From: Paradesertivirga superstes
GTDB taxonomy: Bacteria; Bacteroidota; Bacteroidia; Sphingobacteriales; Sphingobacteriaceae
DNA: 64,000 nt
Direction: 5' to 3'
NCBI RefSeq assembly: GCF_037622515.1
Contig: NZ_JBBJCN010000001.1
Span: 496,001 to 560,000, forward strand
Shown here piece by piece: positions 43,270-50,754 of the stretch (its first letter is position 1; the number at the start of each line of letters is the position of its first letter). The position numbers were made by a program, and so were the translations under genes. A model generated the notes under the pieces. That model did not search any database. It saw only the letters and a program-made list of their open reading frames with translations, and had not been told where the DNA came from.

Positions 43270-44562
43270 TTATTGAGGTACAGAGTTCGTCTGCCTATCT
43301 CCTATATTTACAAAATCACGTTCTGTTTTGCCAACATATACCTGACGAGGTCTTCCTATAGGCTCTTTGTTAGCACGCATCTCATTCCACTGAGCGACCC
43401 ATCCAGGCAAGCGCCCTAAAGCGAACAAAACGGTAAACATTTCTGTCGGGAAGCCTAATGCCCTATAAATGATGCCAGAATAAAAATCAACGTTCGGATA
43501 AAGTTTTCGGTCAGCAAAATAAGGATCATTCAATGCAGCTTCTTCCAATTGTTTAGCAATAGAAAGCACAGGATCATTTACACCTAGTTTTTCAAGAATA
43601 TCATCGCAAGCCTTCTTAATAATTTTAGCTCTGGGATCGAAATTTTTATAAACCCGATGACCAAAACCCATTAATCTGAAGGAGTCATTTTTATCTTTAG
43701 CTTTAGCAACCCATTTAGCGGTATCGCCTCCATCATTCTTAATTTTTTCTAGCATTTCTATCACAGCCTGATTTGCACCACCATGAAGAGGCCCCCATAA
43801 TGCAGCAACGCCTGCTGCTACTGAAGCATACAAGTTACAATCTGATGAACCAACAATCCGAACAGTTGAAGTAGAACAATTTTGTTCATGATCAGCATGA
43901 AGAATTAATAATTTATTCATGGCGTCAATAACAACCGGATCTGCATCTTCAGCGAAAGTCATTTTCATGAAACTGGAAACGTAATCAGAATTCTTATCAG
44001 GTTTGATAAATGGCTGACCAAGTGTATGCCTTTGGATCCAAGCAACGATAGCAGGCATTTTTGCTAACAATTTTATTAGAGTTAGATTTTGCTCGCTTTT
44101 AGTAGCTTGCTGATTTAAGCTTTCAGGATAAAATGCAGATAATGAACCCATTACCGAACACAATTTCCCCATTGGATGTCCCTCAACAGGGAAGGCAGCC
44201 AAAATTGCTTTTATTTCTTCCGGAATTTCAGCATGCTCTCTTAGCAAATCCTCAAATTCGTCTAATTGAGGTTGAGTTGGCAACTCTCCGTATATTAGTA
44301 AATAAGCAACTTCTATAAAAGATGATTTTTCTGCGAGTTGTTCGATGGGATAACCTCTGTACTTTAAAATACCTTTTTCACCATCAAGAAATGTAATAGC
44401 ACTTTTCGTACAGCCGGTATTTTTGTACCCACTATCTAAGGTGATATAACCAGTTTGATCACGAAGTTTTGAGATATCTAAAGCTTTTTCATTTTCAGTG
44501 CCGGTAATTACCGACAATTCGTATTTTTTATCACCTAGAAGTATAGAAGCTGTTTCTGACAT
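43270..44562 (-). CDS. gltA: Citrate synthase
   Basis: 430 aa from ATG 44562 (MSETASILLGDKKYEL); an in-frame ATG 11 codons earlier would add a stretch not seen in the family. Type II citrate synthase landmarks: LDGEKGILKYRGYPIEQLA, LHADHEQNCSTSTVR, ALWGPLHGGANQAVIEML and MGFGHRVYKNFDPRA with catalytic His and Asp regions, NVDFYSGIIYRALG near the end. It condenses oxaloacetate and acetyl-CoA at entry to the TCA cycle. Confidence 0.97.
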   Translation of the reverse strand: MSETASILLGDKKYELSVITGTENEKALDISKLRDQTGYITLDSGYKNTGCTKSAITFLDGEKGILKYRGYPIEQLAEKSSFIEVAYLLIYGELPTQPQLDEFEDLLREHAEIPEEIKAILAAFPVEGHPMGKLCSVMGSLSAFYPESLNQQATKSEQNLTLIKLLAKMPAIVAWIQRHTLGQPFIKPDKNSDYVSSFMKMTFAEDADPVVIDAMNKLLILHADHEQNCSTSTVRIVGSSDCNLYASVAAGVAALWGPLHGGANQAVIEMLEKIKNDGGDTAKWVAKAKDKNDSFRLMGFGHRVYKNFDPRAKIIKKACDDILEKLGVNDPVLSIAKQLEEAALNDPYFADRKLYPNVDFYSGIIYRALGFPTEMFTVLFALGRLPGWVAQWNEMRANKEPIGRPRQVYVGKTERDFVNIGDRQTNSVPQ

Positions 44563-44697
44563 ATTAATTGGATGTTGCAGCGCAAAAATAATCAAATCTG
44601 CCTTTTTTGGAAGTTATTTATTGCAACAACAGTAATTTTACAGTAAAAATGTGAATAATTATCGATTTTCTTCTTTAATAGGCATTTAAAAACTAAA

Positions 44698-44733
44698 AAA
44701 GCGGACCTGTTTATAACCTAAACAGTCCGCTTT
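44698..44733 (-). terminator. Terminator for the outer-membrane protein gene
   Basis: AAAGCGGA-CCTGTTT pairs with AAACAG-TCCGCTTT; on the minus strand the stem is followed by a T run, so it stops transcripts coming from 45279. Confidence 0.85.
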
Positions 44734-44754
44734 AAGAAAAATAAAATTCAAATA

Positions 44755-45279
44755 TTATCGGCTCAAATTAAATCCGTAGGCAATTCTCAATGCAACCTGA
44801 CCTAAATTACCACCATTTTGAGAGAACCCTTCATAACGTAAACCAAGATCAATTCCTCTATTAAAGCCAATTCCGATGCCCGGAGCATAAACAAATGCTG
44901 TTCCCTGTCCTTCATCTGTACCAAAAGCGGCACCCACTTCTCCTGAGAAATAAAATCTTTCTGTCGGGAAAAATTTTAATCCTGCTTTCAAAGGAATAAA
45001 ACCTACACTTCCTCCGCCCAAATCATCTTTAACAGAAAAATTAGTATACCCTAAAGATAGGATACCAGAGATATTACTATAAAAATCTTTCTGAAGTCTT
45101 AGATCTCCACCAACAGCTATATTGTAAGCATCGTTAGTAGGAATGCCCACGCTTAATCCAATTCCTAATCTGGTGTCTTTTGAATCTCCTGAAGGTTCTT
45201 TCGTTTGAGCATTTACATTTACTGAAATAAACAAGGCTACTGCGGCAGCAGCGAAAAATTTAGTTGTGTTTTTCTTCAT
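44755..45279 (-). CDS. Small outer-membrane beta-barrel protein
   Basis: 174 aa. Signal peptide (MKKNTTKFFAAAAVALFISVNVNAQ), then strands of alternating hydrophobic residues rich in Gly and aromatics (RLGIGLSVGIPTN, YFSGEVGAAFGTD, LGQVALRIAYGFNLSR). The pattern fits an 8-strand porin-like OmpW/OmpX-type barrel; the family is not certain. It lies next to the chaperone gene on the same strand, but a 99-bp gap separates them and any link is unproven. Confidence 0.8.
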   Translation of the reverse strand: MKKNTTKFFAAAAVALFISVNVNAQTKEPSGDSKDTRLGIGLSVGIPTNDAYNIAVGGDLRLQKDFYSNISGILSLGYTNFSVKDDLGGGSVGFIPLKAGLKFFPTERFYFSGEVGAAFGTDEGQGTAFVYAPGIGIGFNRGIDLGLRYEGFSQNGGNLGQVALRIAYGFNLSR

Positions 45280-45378
45280 ATAAGTACAATTTAACTTTAG
45301 TTGGTTAAATATTCAGATACTATACAAATCAAATCAACAAATTGTTTTTACAAAATCGAAAAAATCAAAACCTTAGGA

Positions 45379-46197
45379 TTATTTAATTTCAACAGATCTT
45401 TCAATAGCTTCAAGGGGCATATCAGAATCATACTCTAAAATTGCCAGCATAGAATATTTTCCTTTAGGAACAGTTTCTGGAATTTGCAGTTTAACAACCC
45501 TTTTTCCATCAGGAAATACTGGAAACTCCATTTCGTCCAGCTTAACTTCCTGTCCGTTGGCTAAATTGGTTAATAACAAACGTGCCTTGCATTCAAGCAT
45601 GGTTTTTCCGGTGTTGATCAGGCTGAAATTATAAACATCCTTTTGAACTTTGTCTGGTTCTAATGCTATTGCCCGGGCTTCCTTTTTGTTCGCAGCAGTC
45701 GGATTTTCATAAACATGTATTCCAATACGATAGACTTCTCTGATAGTGGCTTTCATCTTTGCACCCTTAGTTTCATCGCCTGTTTGTTCTAATACATTCT
45801 GGATGAAAATCATTGACCACTTCATCTCATTAACCAGCTTAGGATCTGCAGGTGTTGTTAGAGTTACCCTCACATCACGTGATTTCTGGGGCTCTATCTC
45901 AACCAGAGAATTATCGAATGTTATCCATTTGGAGCATGAACGGTCAATAGTTCCTGGAAGAAAGTATTTATGCCCGCCCAAACTGTCTCTGACCCAGTCT
46001 CCTAAAGTTAATTGATAAGCCTGTTTTGTATCAGATAAGTTAGTAATTGTAATAATCTGGGTAGAAATGCCGCCGGCATTAGTATTGAAGCTTAAAATAG
46101 TGGGATTCACATTTATACGCTGAGCACGTGCTACTGATGATGATAGCAGAAAACATATCAATAGGTAGAATATAGCGCTCTGTTTATTTTTCTTCAT
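45379..46197 (-). CDS. PapD/FimC-like periplasmic pilus chaperone
   Basis: 272 aa with signal peptide (cleavage after ARAQ). The mature protein has the two Ig-like domains of fimbrial chaperones: RINVNPTILSFNTNAGGISTQ and LVEIEPQKSRDVRVTLTTP in domain 1 (to ~145), KWSMIFIQNV, then domain 2 from ~165 (KDVYNFSLINTGKTMLECKARLLL ... GKYSMLAILEYD). Such chaperones hold subunits until delivered to an outer-membrane usher. It is divergent from a run of seven small secreted proteins and an usher-like barrel, so it is likely their chaperone. Identity to known chaperones is low by eye; fold assignment is inferred. Confidence 0.78.
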   Translation of the reverse strand: MKKNKQSAIFYLLICFLLSSSVARAQRINVNPTILSFNTNAGGISTQIITITNLSDTKQAYQLTLGDWVRDSLGGHKYFLPGTIDRSCSKWITFDNSLVEIEPQKSRDVRVTLTTPADPKLVNEMKWSMIFIQNVLEQTGDETKGAKMKATIREVYRIGIHVYENPTAANKKEARAIALEPDKVQKDVYNFSLINTGKTMLECKARLLLTNLANGQEVKLDEMEFPVFPDGKRVVKLQIPETVPKGKYSMLAILEYDSDMPLEAIERSVEIK

Positions 46198-46282
46198 TTA
46201 CAGGATATTTTTTTATTCTAATTTATCAAATTAAAATTACACAAAAAAGGAAATGAAAATCCACCAGTTTCACCTTAATGAA

Positions 46283-46297
46283 GCATTGTCAGATCCA
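46283..46297 (-). promoter_or_regulatory. Possible sigma-54-type promoter of the chaperone gene
   Basis: On the minus strand TGGATCTGACAATGC has GG-N10-GC spacing, the sigma-54 pattern, but the -24 part (TGGATC) fits TGGCAC only partly. It lies 86 bp before the chaperone ATG, on the opposite strand from the better site at 46460. Confidence 0.35.
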
Positions 46298-46459
46298 ATT
46301 TAGAATTATAAAAAGTACTAACGTCCGGGTTATTACTTAATATATACTAAAGCAATTTACTAAAGTAATTCTTTTTTAGATATTATCAGAATATAGGACA
46401 TATTGATCTATTTTTGAAACCCAGCTCATTTTAACATATTTTAATTCTATTATATTTGC

Positions 46460-46475
46460 TGGCACCCTGTTTGTC
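46460..46475 (+). promoter_or_regulatory. Sigma-54-type -24/-12 promoter of the first subunit operon
   Basis: TGGCACCCTGTTTGTC has a perfect -24 element (TGGCAC) and GG-N10-GT spacing to the -12 element (TTGT for TTGC). It is the closest match to the sigma-54 consensus in this locus. It sits in a gap of about 320 bp (46198-46520) that otherwise holds no gene. Confidence 0.6.
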
Positions 46476-46520
46476 TTTACATTTTATATATTGTTAATAT
46501 TTTTTTCCAATTCAAATATT

Positions 46521-47027
46521 TTGTCGAACGTAAAAAATATATTCCTGTTAATGTTAATAATGAGTTTAGCTATTAATGCCTATACACAGACAGAACCAGC
46601 TTTACCGTCTCCCTGCCTGAATGCCGGACCTGCTTCCAAAAACTACATTACTGTTACCGGAACGACCACCTTCACATTTAATACATTAAGCGATTTTTCG
46701 AGTTCAGAATCATTGAATAATATCACTATTTACCTTCAGTCAACTGCTAAATACAAGCTGTACATTGCCGGTGTAATGACCGGACTTAGCAGCTCTTCGA
46801 CCAATACCCCCATTCCCATAAACACTTTTACAGTTTCATCCACCAATCGCGGAACATCTCCTGCTACGGTAACGCTGTCCAACTCATACGTCGAAGTGGC
46901 TCAATTGGGAATTCCTACCAACGGAATCAACCATGTATTAACGATCACAAGAAATGCCTTAAGCGGCTTTGTTCAGGCCCCCGGCACGCATACTCTTACT
47001 TTGCACATTCGTTTTTGCCAGTATTAA
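46521..47027 (+). CDS. Secreted putative fibre subunit with a cysteine pair
   Basis: 168 aa from TTG 46521 (MSNVKNIFLLMLIMSLAINAYTQ, a good signal peptide); a TTG ten codons upstream is possible but falls only a few bases after the predicted transcription start. The mature part is beta-rich (ITVTGTTTFTFNTL, NNITIYLQSTAKYKLYIAGV) and has one Cys near each end (SPCLNAG and HIRFCQY), which could form a disulfide. It lacks the SNKPWF motif of its neighbours. It is separated by 3 bp from the next subunit gene. Family unknown; it could be a tip or adaptor subunit. Confidence 0.7.
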   Translation: MSNVKNIFLLMLIMSLAINAYTQTEPALPSPCLNAGPASKNYITVTGTTTFTFNTLSDFSSSESLNNITIYLQSTAKYKLYIAGVMTGLSSSSTNTPIPINTFTVSSTNRGTSPATVTLSNSYVEVAQLGIPTNGINHVLTITRNALSGFVQAPGTHTLTLHIRFCQY

Positions 47028-47030
47028 TAT

Positions 47031-47543
47031 ATGGAAAATACCCTGAGGTTTTTCTTTTTCATTTTACTTATGACATTCTCTAATTCGGGTACTTATTCAC
47101 AAACCAGGTACCTGACGAAAACTATCGATATAATAGTTCCTACTGTTTTAGATTTAGAGGTAACATCGGGAGCTAATCAGGTGGTAGATTTTAATCAAAC
47201 AAGCAAGATTGACAATGGTATTGAGCTGCTTAGTGCCACAATACTGACATATACATCTAATAAGGCCTGGTTTATTACAATAAAATCAGGCAGCAGTAAC
47301 TTTACGGGTGGCATGGGCGGAAGTCCTATGCCTGCTTCGGTCATTAAGTATAGAATAAACGGGTCTGGAAGCCCGTATGTTGCCTTGTCAGCGACGGAAC
47401 AAGCTTTAGTCGCCACCACAGGATCCAAATATCCTCGGGGTACAGGCACAACTACCATTGATTTCAATGTAAATCCGGGCTATATTTATCCACCTGCAGA
47501 TAACTATAGTCTTCAAATCATCTATACGATAAGCAATCTATAA
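47031..47543 (+). CDS. Secreted putative fibre subunit, paralogue A
   Basis: 170 aa with signal peptide (to TYSQ). It has the shared motifs of the family: LDLEVTSGANQVVDFN, a Gly-Ile-Glu turn, LTYTSNKAWFITI, PMPASVIKYRINGSG, NPGYIYPPADNYS and the C-terminal strand QIIYTISNL. It directly follows the two-cysteine protein and is surely cotranscribed from the sigma-54-type site at 46460. All-beta, probably Ig-like; export then assembly at the surface is inferred from the chaperone and barrel protein in the locus. Confidence 0.75.
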   Translation: MENTLRFFFFILLMTFSNSGTYSQTRYLTKTIDIIVPTVLDLEVTSGANQVVDFNQTSKIDNGIELLSATILTYTSNKAWFITIKSGSSNFTGGMGGSPMPASVIKYRINGSGSPYVALSATEQALVATTGSKYPRGTGTTTIDFNVNPGYIYPPADNYSLQIIYTISNL

Positions 47544-47570
47544 CATATACGTTAATTCCCTAAGTATAAC

Positions 47571-47608
47571 AATTCCCATATTTCCCTATTATGGGAATTA
47601 ATTTCCCA
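47571..47608. promoter_or_regulatory. Nested inverted repeats; first copy of the TGGG...CCCA motif
   Basis: AATTCCCATA (47571-47580) pairs with TATGGGAATT (47590-47599), and overlapping it TGGGAATTAATTTCCCA (47592-47608) is a 17-bp near-palindrome like those at 48123 and 50058. No sigma-54-type site lies at the usual distance downstream of this copy. Confidence 0.45.
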
Positions 47609-47646
47609 CTACGTAACTTTTAAATTCCCCGACCGTAAACAATAAG

Positions 47647-48033
47647 GTGAAGTATTTCAGCGCCTTTATATTTTTATTTATAATATTCTCAGGTGTAATC
47701 TGCATGGCGCAAAGCCCGGCGGCAGTGAAAGTTTCTGCACATTCTCAAATAAATGTTCGCATTCCGTCTGTTGCTATTATTACTTTGGGTGATAATCAAT
47801 CAAAATCAATTTCATACAGGTCATCTACTGATTTACAAAAAATAGTTAAACCTGAAATTACCAGCATGATTAAGGTGTTATCAAACCAAAAATGGTCAGT
47901 TAATATCGCTAAGGAAGAGGATTTATCCGATATCAATTTCCCCGTAAACCATTTATCAAAACCCGATCATACAGCCCCCGATCATTCACCCCAATCATCA
48001 TTTACGATAATTTACGTAGCCACGCTTAATTAG
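47647..48033 (+). CDS. Small secreted protein, probable divergent subunit
   Basis: 128 aa from GTG 47647, preceded by AATAAG. Signal peptide to CMAQ. The mature part is short (about 107 residues) with predicted strands (QINVRIPSVAIITLG, KVLSNQKWSVNIA) and ends in a strand FTIIYVATLN that resembles the conserved end of its neighbours. A His/Pro-rich stretch (KPDHTAPDHSPQ) precedes that strand. SNQKWSVNI may correspond to SNKPWFVNV of the paralogues. It is a divergent or reduced member. Confidence 0.65.
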   Translation: MKYFSAFIFLFIIFSGVICMAQSPAAVKVSAHSQINVRIPSVAIITLGDNQSKSISYRSSTDLQKIVKPEITSMIKVLSNQKWSVNIAKEEDLSDINFPVNHLSKPDHTAPDHSPQSSFTIIYVATLN

Positions 48034-48122
48034 CGGCTGACTATACTGCAATCGTATTATCAAAAACAGAAAGAACGCCGGGTCTATTTACGCTGCTAAT
48101 AAAATCAGTCTTATTTTACATA

Positions 48123-48139
48123 TGGGAAATTTTTTCCCT
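48123..48139. promoter_or_regulatory. Candidate enhancer site (TGGG...CCC palindrome)
   Basis: TGGGAAATTTTTTCCCT, with GGG and CCC 12 bp apart start to start, centred 106 bp before the -24 GG at 48237. Position and symmetry suit an upstream activator site for a sigma-54 activator. Confidence 0.5.
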
Positions 48140-48235
48140 GCTTATCTGCCACAATTGTGCAAAAATCCCGCACACCTCCATCCCATTTTATCAAAACATA
48201 TGCTTTATTATAACAAAAAAGGCATTTTCACTATT

Positions 48236-48251
48236 TGGTACAGCAATTGAA
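48236..48251 (+). promoter_or_regulatory. Sigma-54-type promoter of subunit B
   Basis: TGGTACAGCAATTGAA: GG-N10-GA spacing, -24 element TGGTAC, -12 element TTGA. The same string recurs at 49076 and 50159 with one or two changes. The expected transcription start is about 50 bp before the coding start at 48311. Confidence 0.6.
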
Positions 48252-48310
48252 TAAACATCAACAAGGATAAGTTAACGCTCTCAATTTTTAACTTTACTGG
48301 AACAATGATT

Positions 48311-48820
48311 ATGAAAAAAGTTTTATTAGCAGTTTTATTTATAATTTCTTTAGTAGCATCAAAAACAGCTAACGCACAATTAGGAACAGCAGCGCCCACT
48401 GGTTCATTTTCTGTTAAGATCTCTGAAGTGCTTGACCTGGCAGTAACCAGCGGTGCTTCTAACACTTTCGATTTTAATAGTATAGCTAAACTTGATGCGG
48501 GTATTGAAACTTTAAATGCCGTTACTTTGACGTATAAATCGAATAAACCATGGTTTGTAAATGTCAATGCCAACACTGCTAACTTTACCGGAAGCTCACC
48601 AACTGCTATGCCTGCTTCAATTGTACAATTCAGATTAAACGGCAATACCTCTTATTCAACATTATCTACAGTTCCTGCTTCGTTAAGCGGAACGTCTGCA
48701 GCTAAAAATGCAAGAGGCACCGCTTCAATTGGAGTTGACTATAAAGTCAATCCAGGTTATACGTACGCTCCTGCCCAGGATTACGGAATGGTAATAACCT
48801 ATACTATAAGCAATCTATAA
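48311..48820 (+). CDS. Secreted putative fibre subunit, paralogue B
   Basis: 169 aa; ATG 48311 gives the standard MKK signal peptide (to NAQ), an ATG two codons earlier being the alternative. Mature part: SFSVKISEVLDLAVTSG, FDFNSIAKLDAGIETLNAV, LTYKSNKPWFVNVNA, TAMPASIVQFRLNG, SIGVDYKVNPGYTYAPAQDYG, and the end strand VITYTISNL. All-beta with no cysteine. Almost the same protein is encoded at 49152. It has its own sigma-54-type promoter and terminator, so it is transcribed alone; the two near-identical copies are the best candidates for the major subunit. Confidence 0.78.
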   Translation: MKKVLLAVLFIISLVASKTANAQLGTAAPTGSFSVKISEVLDLAVTSGASNTFDFNSIAKLDAGIETLNAVTLTYKSNKPWFVNVNANTANFTGSSPTAMPASIVQFRLNGNTSYSTLSTVPASLSGTSAAKNARGTASIGVDYKVNPGYTYAPAQDYGMVITYTISNL

Positions 48821-48849
48821 AACTGCAATAATTTATATATTATGTTATA

Positions 48850-48871
48850 ACCGGCAACAGCCGGTTTTTTT
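48850..48871 (+). terminator. Terminator of subunit B
   Basis: ACCGGC-AACA-GCCGGT followed by a run of T, 30 bp after the stop codon. Confidence 0.88.
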
Positions 48872-48963
48872 ATGCTTAATTTTCAACAGATATGCAGTAC
48901 AAAAAAATGAGGCTAAATCATTTGAAATAAGTACTTACAATTAAATCGTGGCACGTATTCAGA

Positions 48964-48982
48964 TGGGGCATTTCTTTTCCCA
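48964..48982. promoter_or_regulatory. Candidate enhancer site upstream of subunit C
   Basis: TGGGGCATTTCTTTTCCCA, 2 bp longer between arms than the other copies, centred about 104 bp before the -24 GG at 49077. It occurs at the same relative position as 48123 and 50058. Confidence 0.42.
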
Positions 48983-49075
48983 CATCCACCCCACATATGC
49001 GTAAAAACGCCCCGCTATTCCCGGTAGTTTATTTAGAAACAGGTCTGATCTGGCTTTAAAGCTCGTCTTGCCTTT

Positions 49076-49091
49076 TGGTACAGCCATTGAA
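49076..49091 (+). promoter_or_regulatory. Sigma-54-type promoter of subunit C
   Basis: TGGTACAGCCATTGAA, with GG-N10-GA spacing, nearly identical to the site at 48236. The coding start is 61 bp downstream. Confidence 0.6.
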
Positions 49092-49151
49092 TACATACAA
49101 AACAGTTGAATTAAGTTAACGCTCTCAAAACTTTAACTTAAAATAACGATT

Positions 49152-49664
49152 ATGAAAAATACATTACTTGCAATTTCTTTTTTAGCAGGATCTTTATTTT
49201 TTACGAATGCTGCAAAAGCTCAGTTAGGCACAGCAGCTCCTACGGGTTCGTTCGCAGTTAAAATTTCGGAAGTACTTGATCTGACAGTAACCAGTGGCGC
49301 CTCAAATACTTTTGATTTTAATAGTATCGCTAAAATTGATGCAGGTATAGAAACCTTGAATGCAGTTAGCCTGACATACAAGTCAAATAAACCATGGTTT
49401 GTGAATGTGAATGCGAATACAGCAGATTTTACCGGTAGCTCACCAACTGCGATGCCTGCTTCAGTTATACAGTTCAGATTAAACGGCAATCCTTCTTATT
49501 CTACCTTATCAACTGTTCCGGCATCATTAAGCGGAACATCTGCAGCTAAAAATGCAAGAGGTACTGCTTCAATAGGAATTGACTATAAAGTAAATCCTGG
49601 ATATACATACGCTCCGGCTCAGGATTATGGAATGGTGATAACTTACACAATAAGCAACCTTTAA
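49152..49664 (+). CDS. Secreted putative fibre subunit, paralogue C
   Basis: 170 aa, signal peptide to KAQ. Near copy of paralogue B: SFAVKISEVLDLTVTSG, IDAGIETLNAVSLTYKSNKPWFVNVNA, AMPASVIQFRLNGNPSYS, SIGIDYKVNPGYTYAPAQDYG, and end strand VITYTISNL. Signal peptides of B and C differ far more than the mature parts. Monocistronic, with sigma-54-type site and terminator. Confidence 0.78.
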   Translation: MKNTLLAISFLAGSLFFTNAAKAQLGTAAPTGSFAVKISEVLDLTVTSGASNTFDFNSIAKIDAGIETLNAVSLTYKSNKPWFVNVNANTADFTGSSPTAMPASVIQFRLNGNPSYSTLSTVPASLSGTSAAKNARGTASIGIDYKVNPGYTYAPAQDYGMVITYTISNL

Positions 49665-49689
49665 GAATTTTCCTTATCACATTTATATG

Positions 49690-49713
49690 AAGCCGGCTAA
49701 GCCGGCTTTTTTT
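49690..49713 (+). terminator. Terminator of subunit C
   Basis: AAGCCGGC-TAA-GCCGGCTT followed by T residues, 25 bp after the stop. Confidence 0.88.
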
Positions 49714-50057
49714 GTTTGTATATCAGGACCTTAATTCGCAAAACTTTACAAAGCGATTCAACATGATATAGAGGATCCGGATGAACTTTGATGAGATTTC
49801 AACCTACAGAATCTTTCAAGAAGTTATTTTGCCGGACAAGACTATCTGTATATCCGAGTCAGGTAAGACACAAAAAAAATCACCACTTCCGTTGAGTGTG
49901 TTGCCGACGGGGATTTTTTCAAAGCTGATTTAATATGACAACCTTGAAAGCTGATATCATATAAAGAATGGAAGCACACAATCTGTTGTAACCCTACAGG
50001 GCGTAGTATCGAGTAGGAAACTTGTTGCACAAATCTTAAATTTATTCTGAGAAAACG
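49714..50057. other. Intergenic gap before subunit D
   Basis: About 340 bp with no convincing gene. Open frames exist on both strands (for example a 50-codon frame from ATG 49781 and a minus-strand frame across 49842-50111), but neither has a signal peptide, a recognisable motif or family-like composition. It may be debris of a lost subunit gene. Confidence 0.45.
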
Positions 50058-50074
50058 TGGGGATTTATTTCCCA
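50058..50074. promoter_or_regulatory. Candidate enhancer site upstream of subunit D
   Basis: TGGGGATTTATTTCCCA sits within the palindrome GTGGG-GATTTATTT-CCCAC. Its centre is 94 bp before the -24 GG at 50160. Same spacing of GGG and CCC as at 47592 and 48123. Confidence 0.5.
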
Positions 50075-50158
50075 CATTATGCGCACAAACAACGATAATT
50101 CCCCAATTCAAATATTATAAAATAGCTTGCAAGCTCTCAAAATGCATTTTCCTCCCTT

Positions 50159-50174
50159 TGGTATAGCAATTGAC
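50159..50174 (+). promoter_or_regulatory. Sigma-54-type promoter of the subunit D-E unit
   Basis: TGGTATAGCAATTGAC, with GG-N10-GA spacing; differs from the 48236 site in two bases although the downstream gene is much more diverged, which argues for functional conservation. Confidence 0.58.
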
Positions 50175-50222
50175 TATATGTGTTCAAAATGAATATTACT
50201 CTAAGCTTTAATAAATATAATC

Positions 50223-50720
50223 ATGAAGAAATTTTTACTTGCACTTTGCTTATCCGCTCTATTCGTAGTAATCAATACTGATTCAGCAATGTCACAGGTA
50301 CAGACCAGTAATGTTGCGGTTACTATCGCTACTGTTACAGAATTAACTGCAAATAATACCAATCTTGCAACATTTGCATTCTCAAACGGATCTGAATTAG
50401 AAACTGGTATTTCACAAACCAATGCAGTAAGCCTGGCTTATAAATCAAATAAGTTAACCAAGATTACAATAAAAGCTCTGGGAACTGGATTTTTTAGCTC
50501 TACAACTGGTAGTACCGACATGCCCGTTTCAGTGATTCAATGGAAGAAAAACGGAGTAGGTTCCTTTACACCCCTGTCAACAACCAGCGCTGATCTATCT
50601 GCATCTCAGGCAAAAGGATCAAGTAGTTTTGGAATAGATTACAAAATCACTCCAGGATTGCTGTATGATCCGGCTAATGATTACTCGGTTACAATTGAAT
50701 ACACATTAACTGCACTTTAG
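50223..50720 (+). CDS. Secreted putative fibre subunit, paralogue D (divergent)
   Basis: 165 aa with signal peptide (to MSQ). It keeps the family layout but with changes: FAFSNGSELETGISQTNAVSLAYKSNKLTKITI lacks the Pro-Trp-Phe, then MPVSVIQWKKNG, SFGIDYKITPGLLYDPANDYS, and the end strand IEYTLTAL. No terminator separates it from the next gene 34 bp on, so D and E are probably one transcript. Confidence 0.72.
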   Translation: MKKFLLALCLSALFVVINTDSAMSQVQTSNVAVTIATVTELTANNTNLATFAFSNGSELETGISQTNAVSLAYKSNKLTKITIKALGTGFFSSTTGSTDMPVSVIQWKKNGVGSFTPLSTTSADLSASQAKGSSSFGIDYKITPGLLYDPANDYSVTIEYTLTAL

Positions 50721-50754
50721 TTACATTTGTCAATATTATAAGGATATTCATAGA

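Larger units (their letters stand above)
48301..49664 (+). repeat. Ancient tandem duplication of a subunit gene with its control region
   Basis: The genes at 48311 and 49152 and their upstream strings (TTTGGTACAGC[A/C]ATTGAATA, and TTAACGCTCTCAA before each start) are arranged as two copies of one unit. The mature proteins differ at about nine positions by my reading, while many third-codon bases differ. Confidence 0.8.

Noticed and set aside
47592..47720. Sigma-54 site serving the gene at 47647, by analogy with the other palindromes
   Set aside because: No GG-N10-GC/GA string lies between the palindrome and the start; TGGCGC at about 47705 has no -12 partner and is inside the coding region.
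49842..50111. Minus-strand frame of 89 codons upstream of subunit D
   Set aside because: No start context, signal or motif, and it covers the candidate enhancer palindrome; most likely chance.
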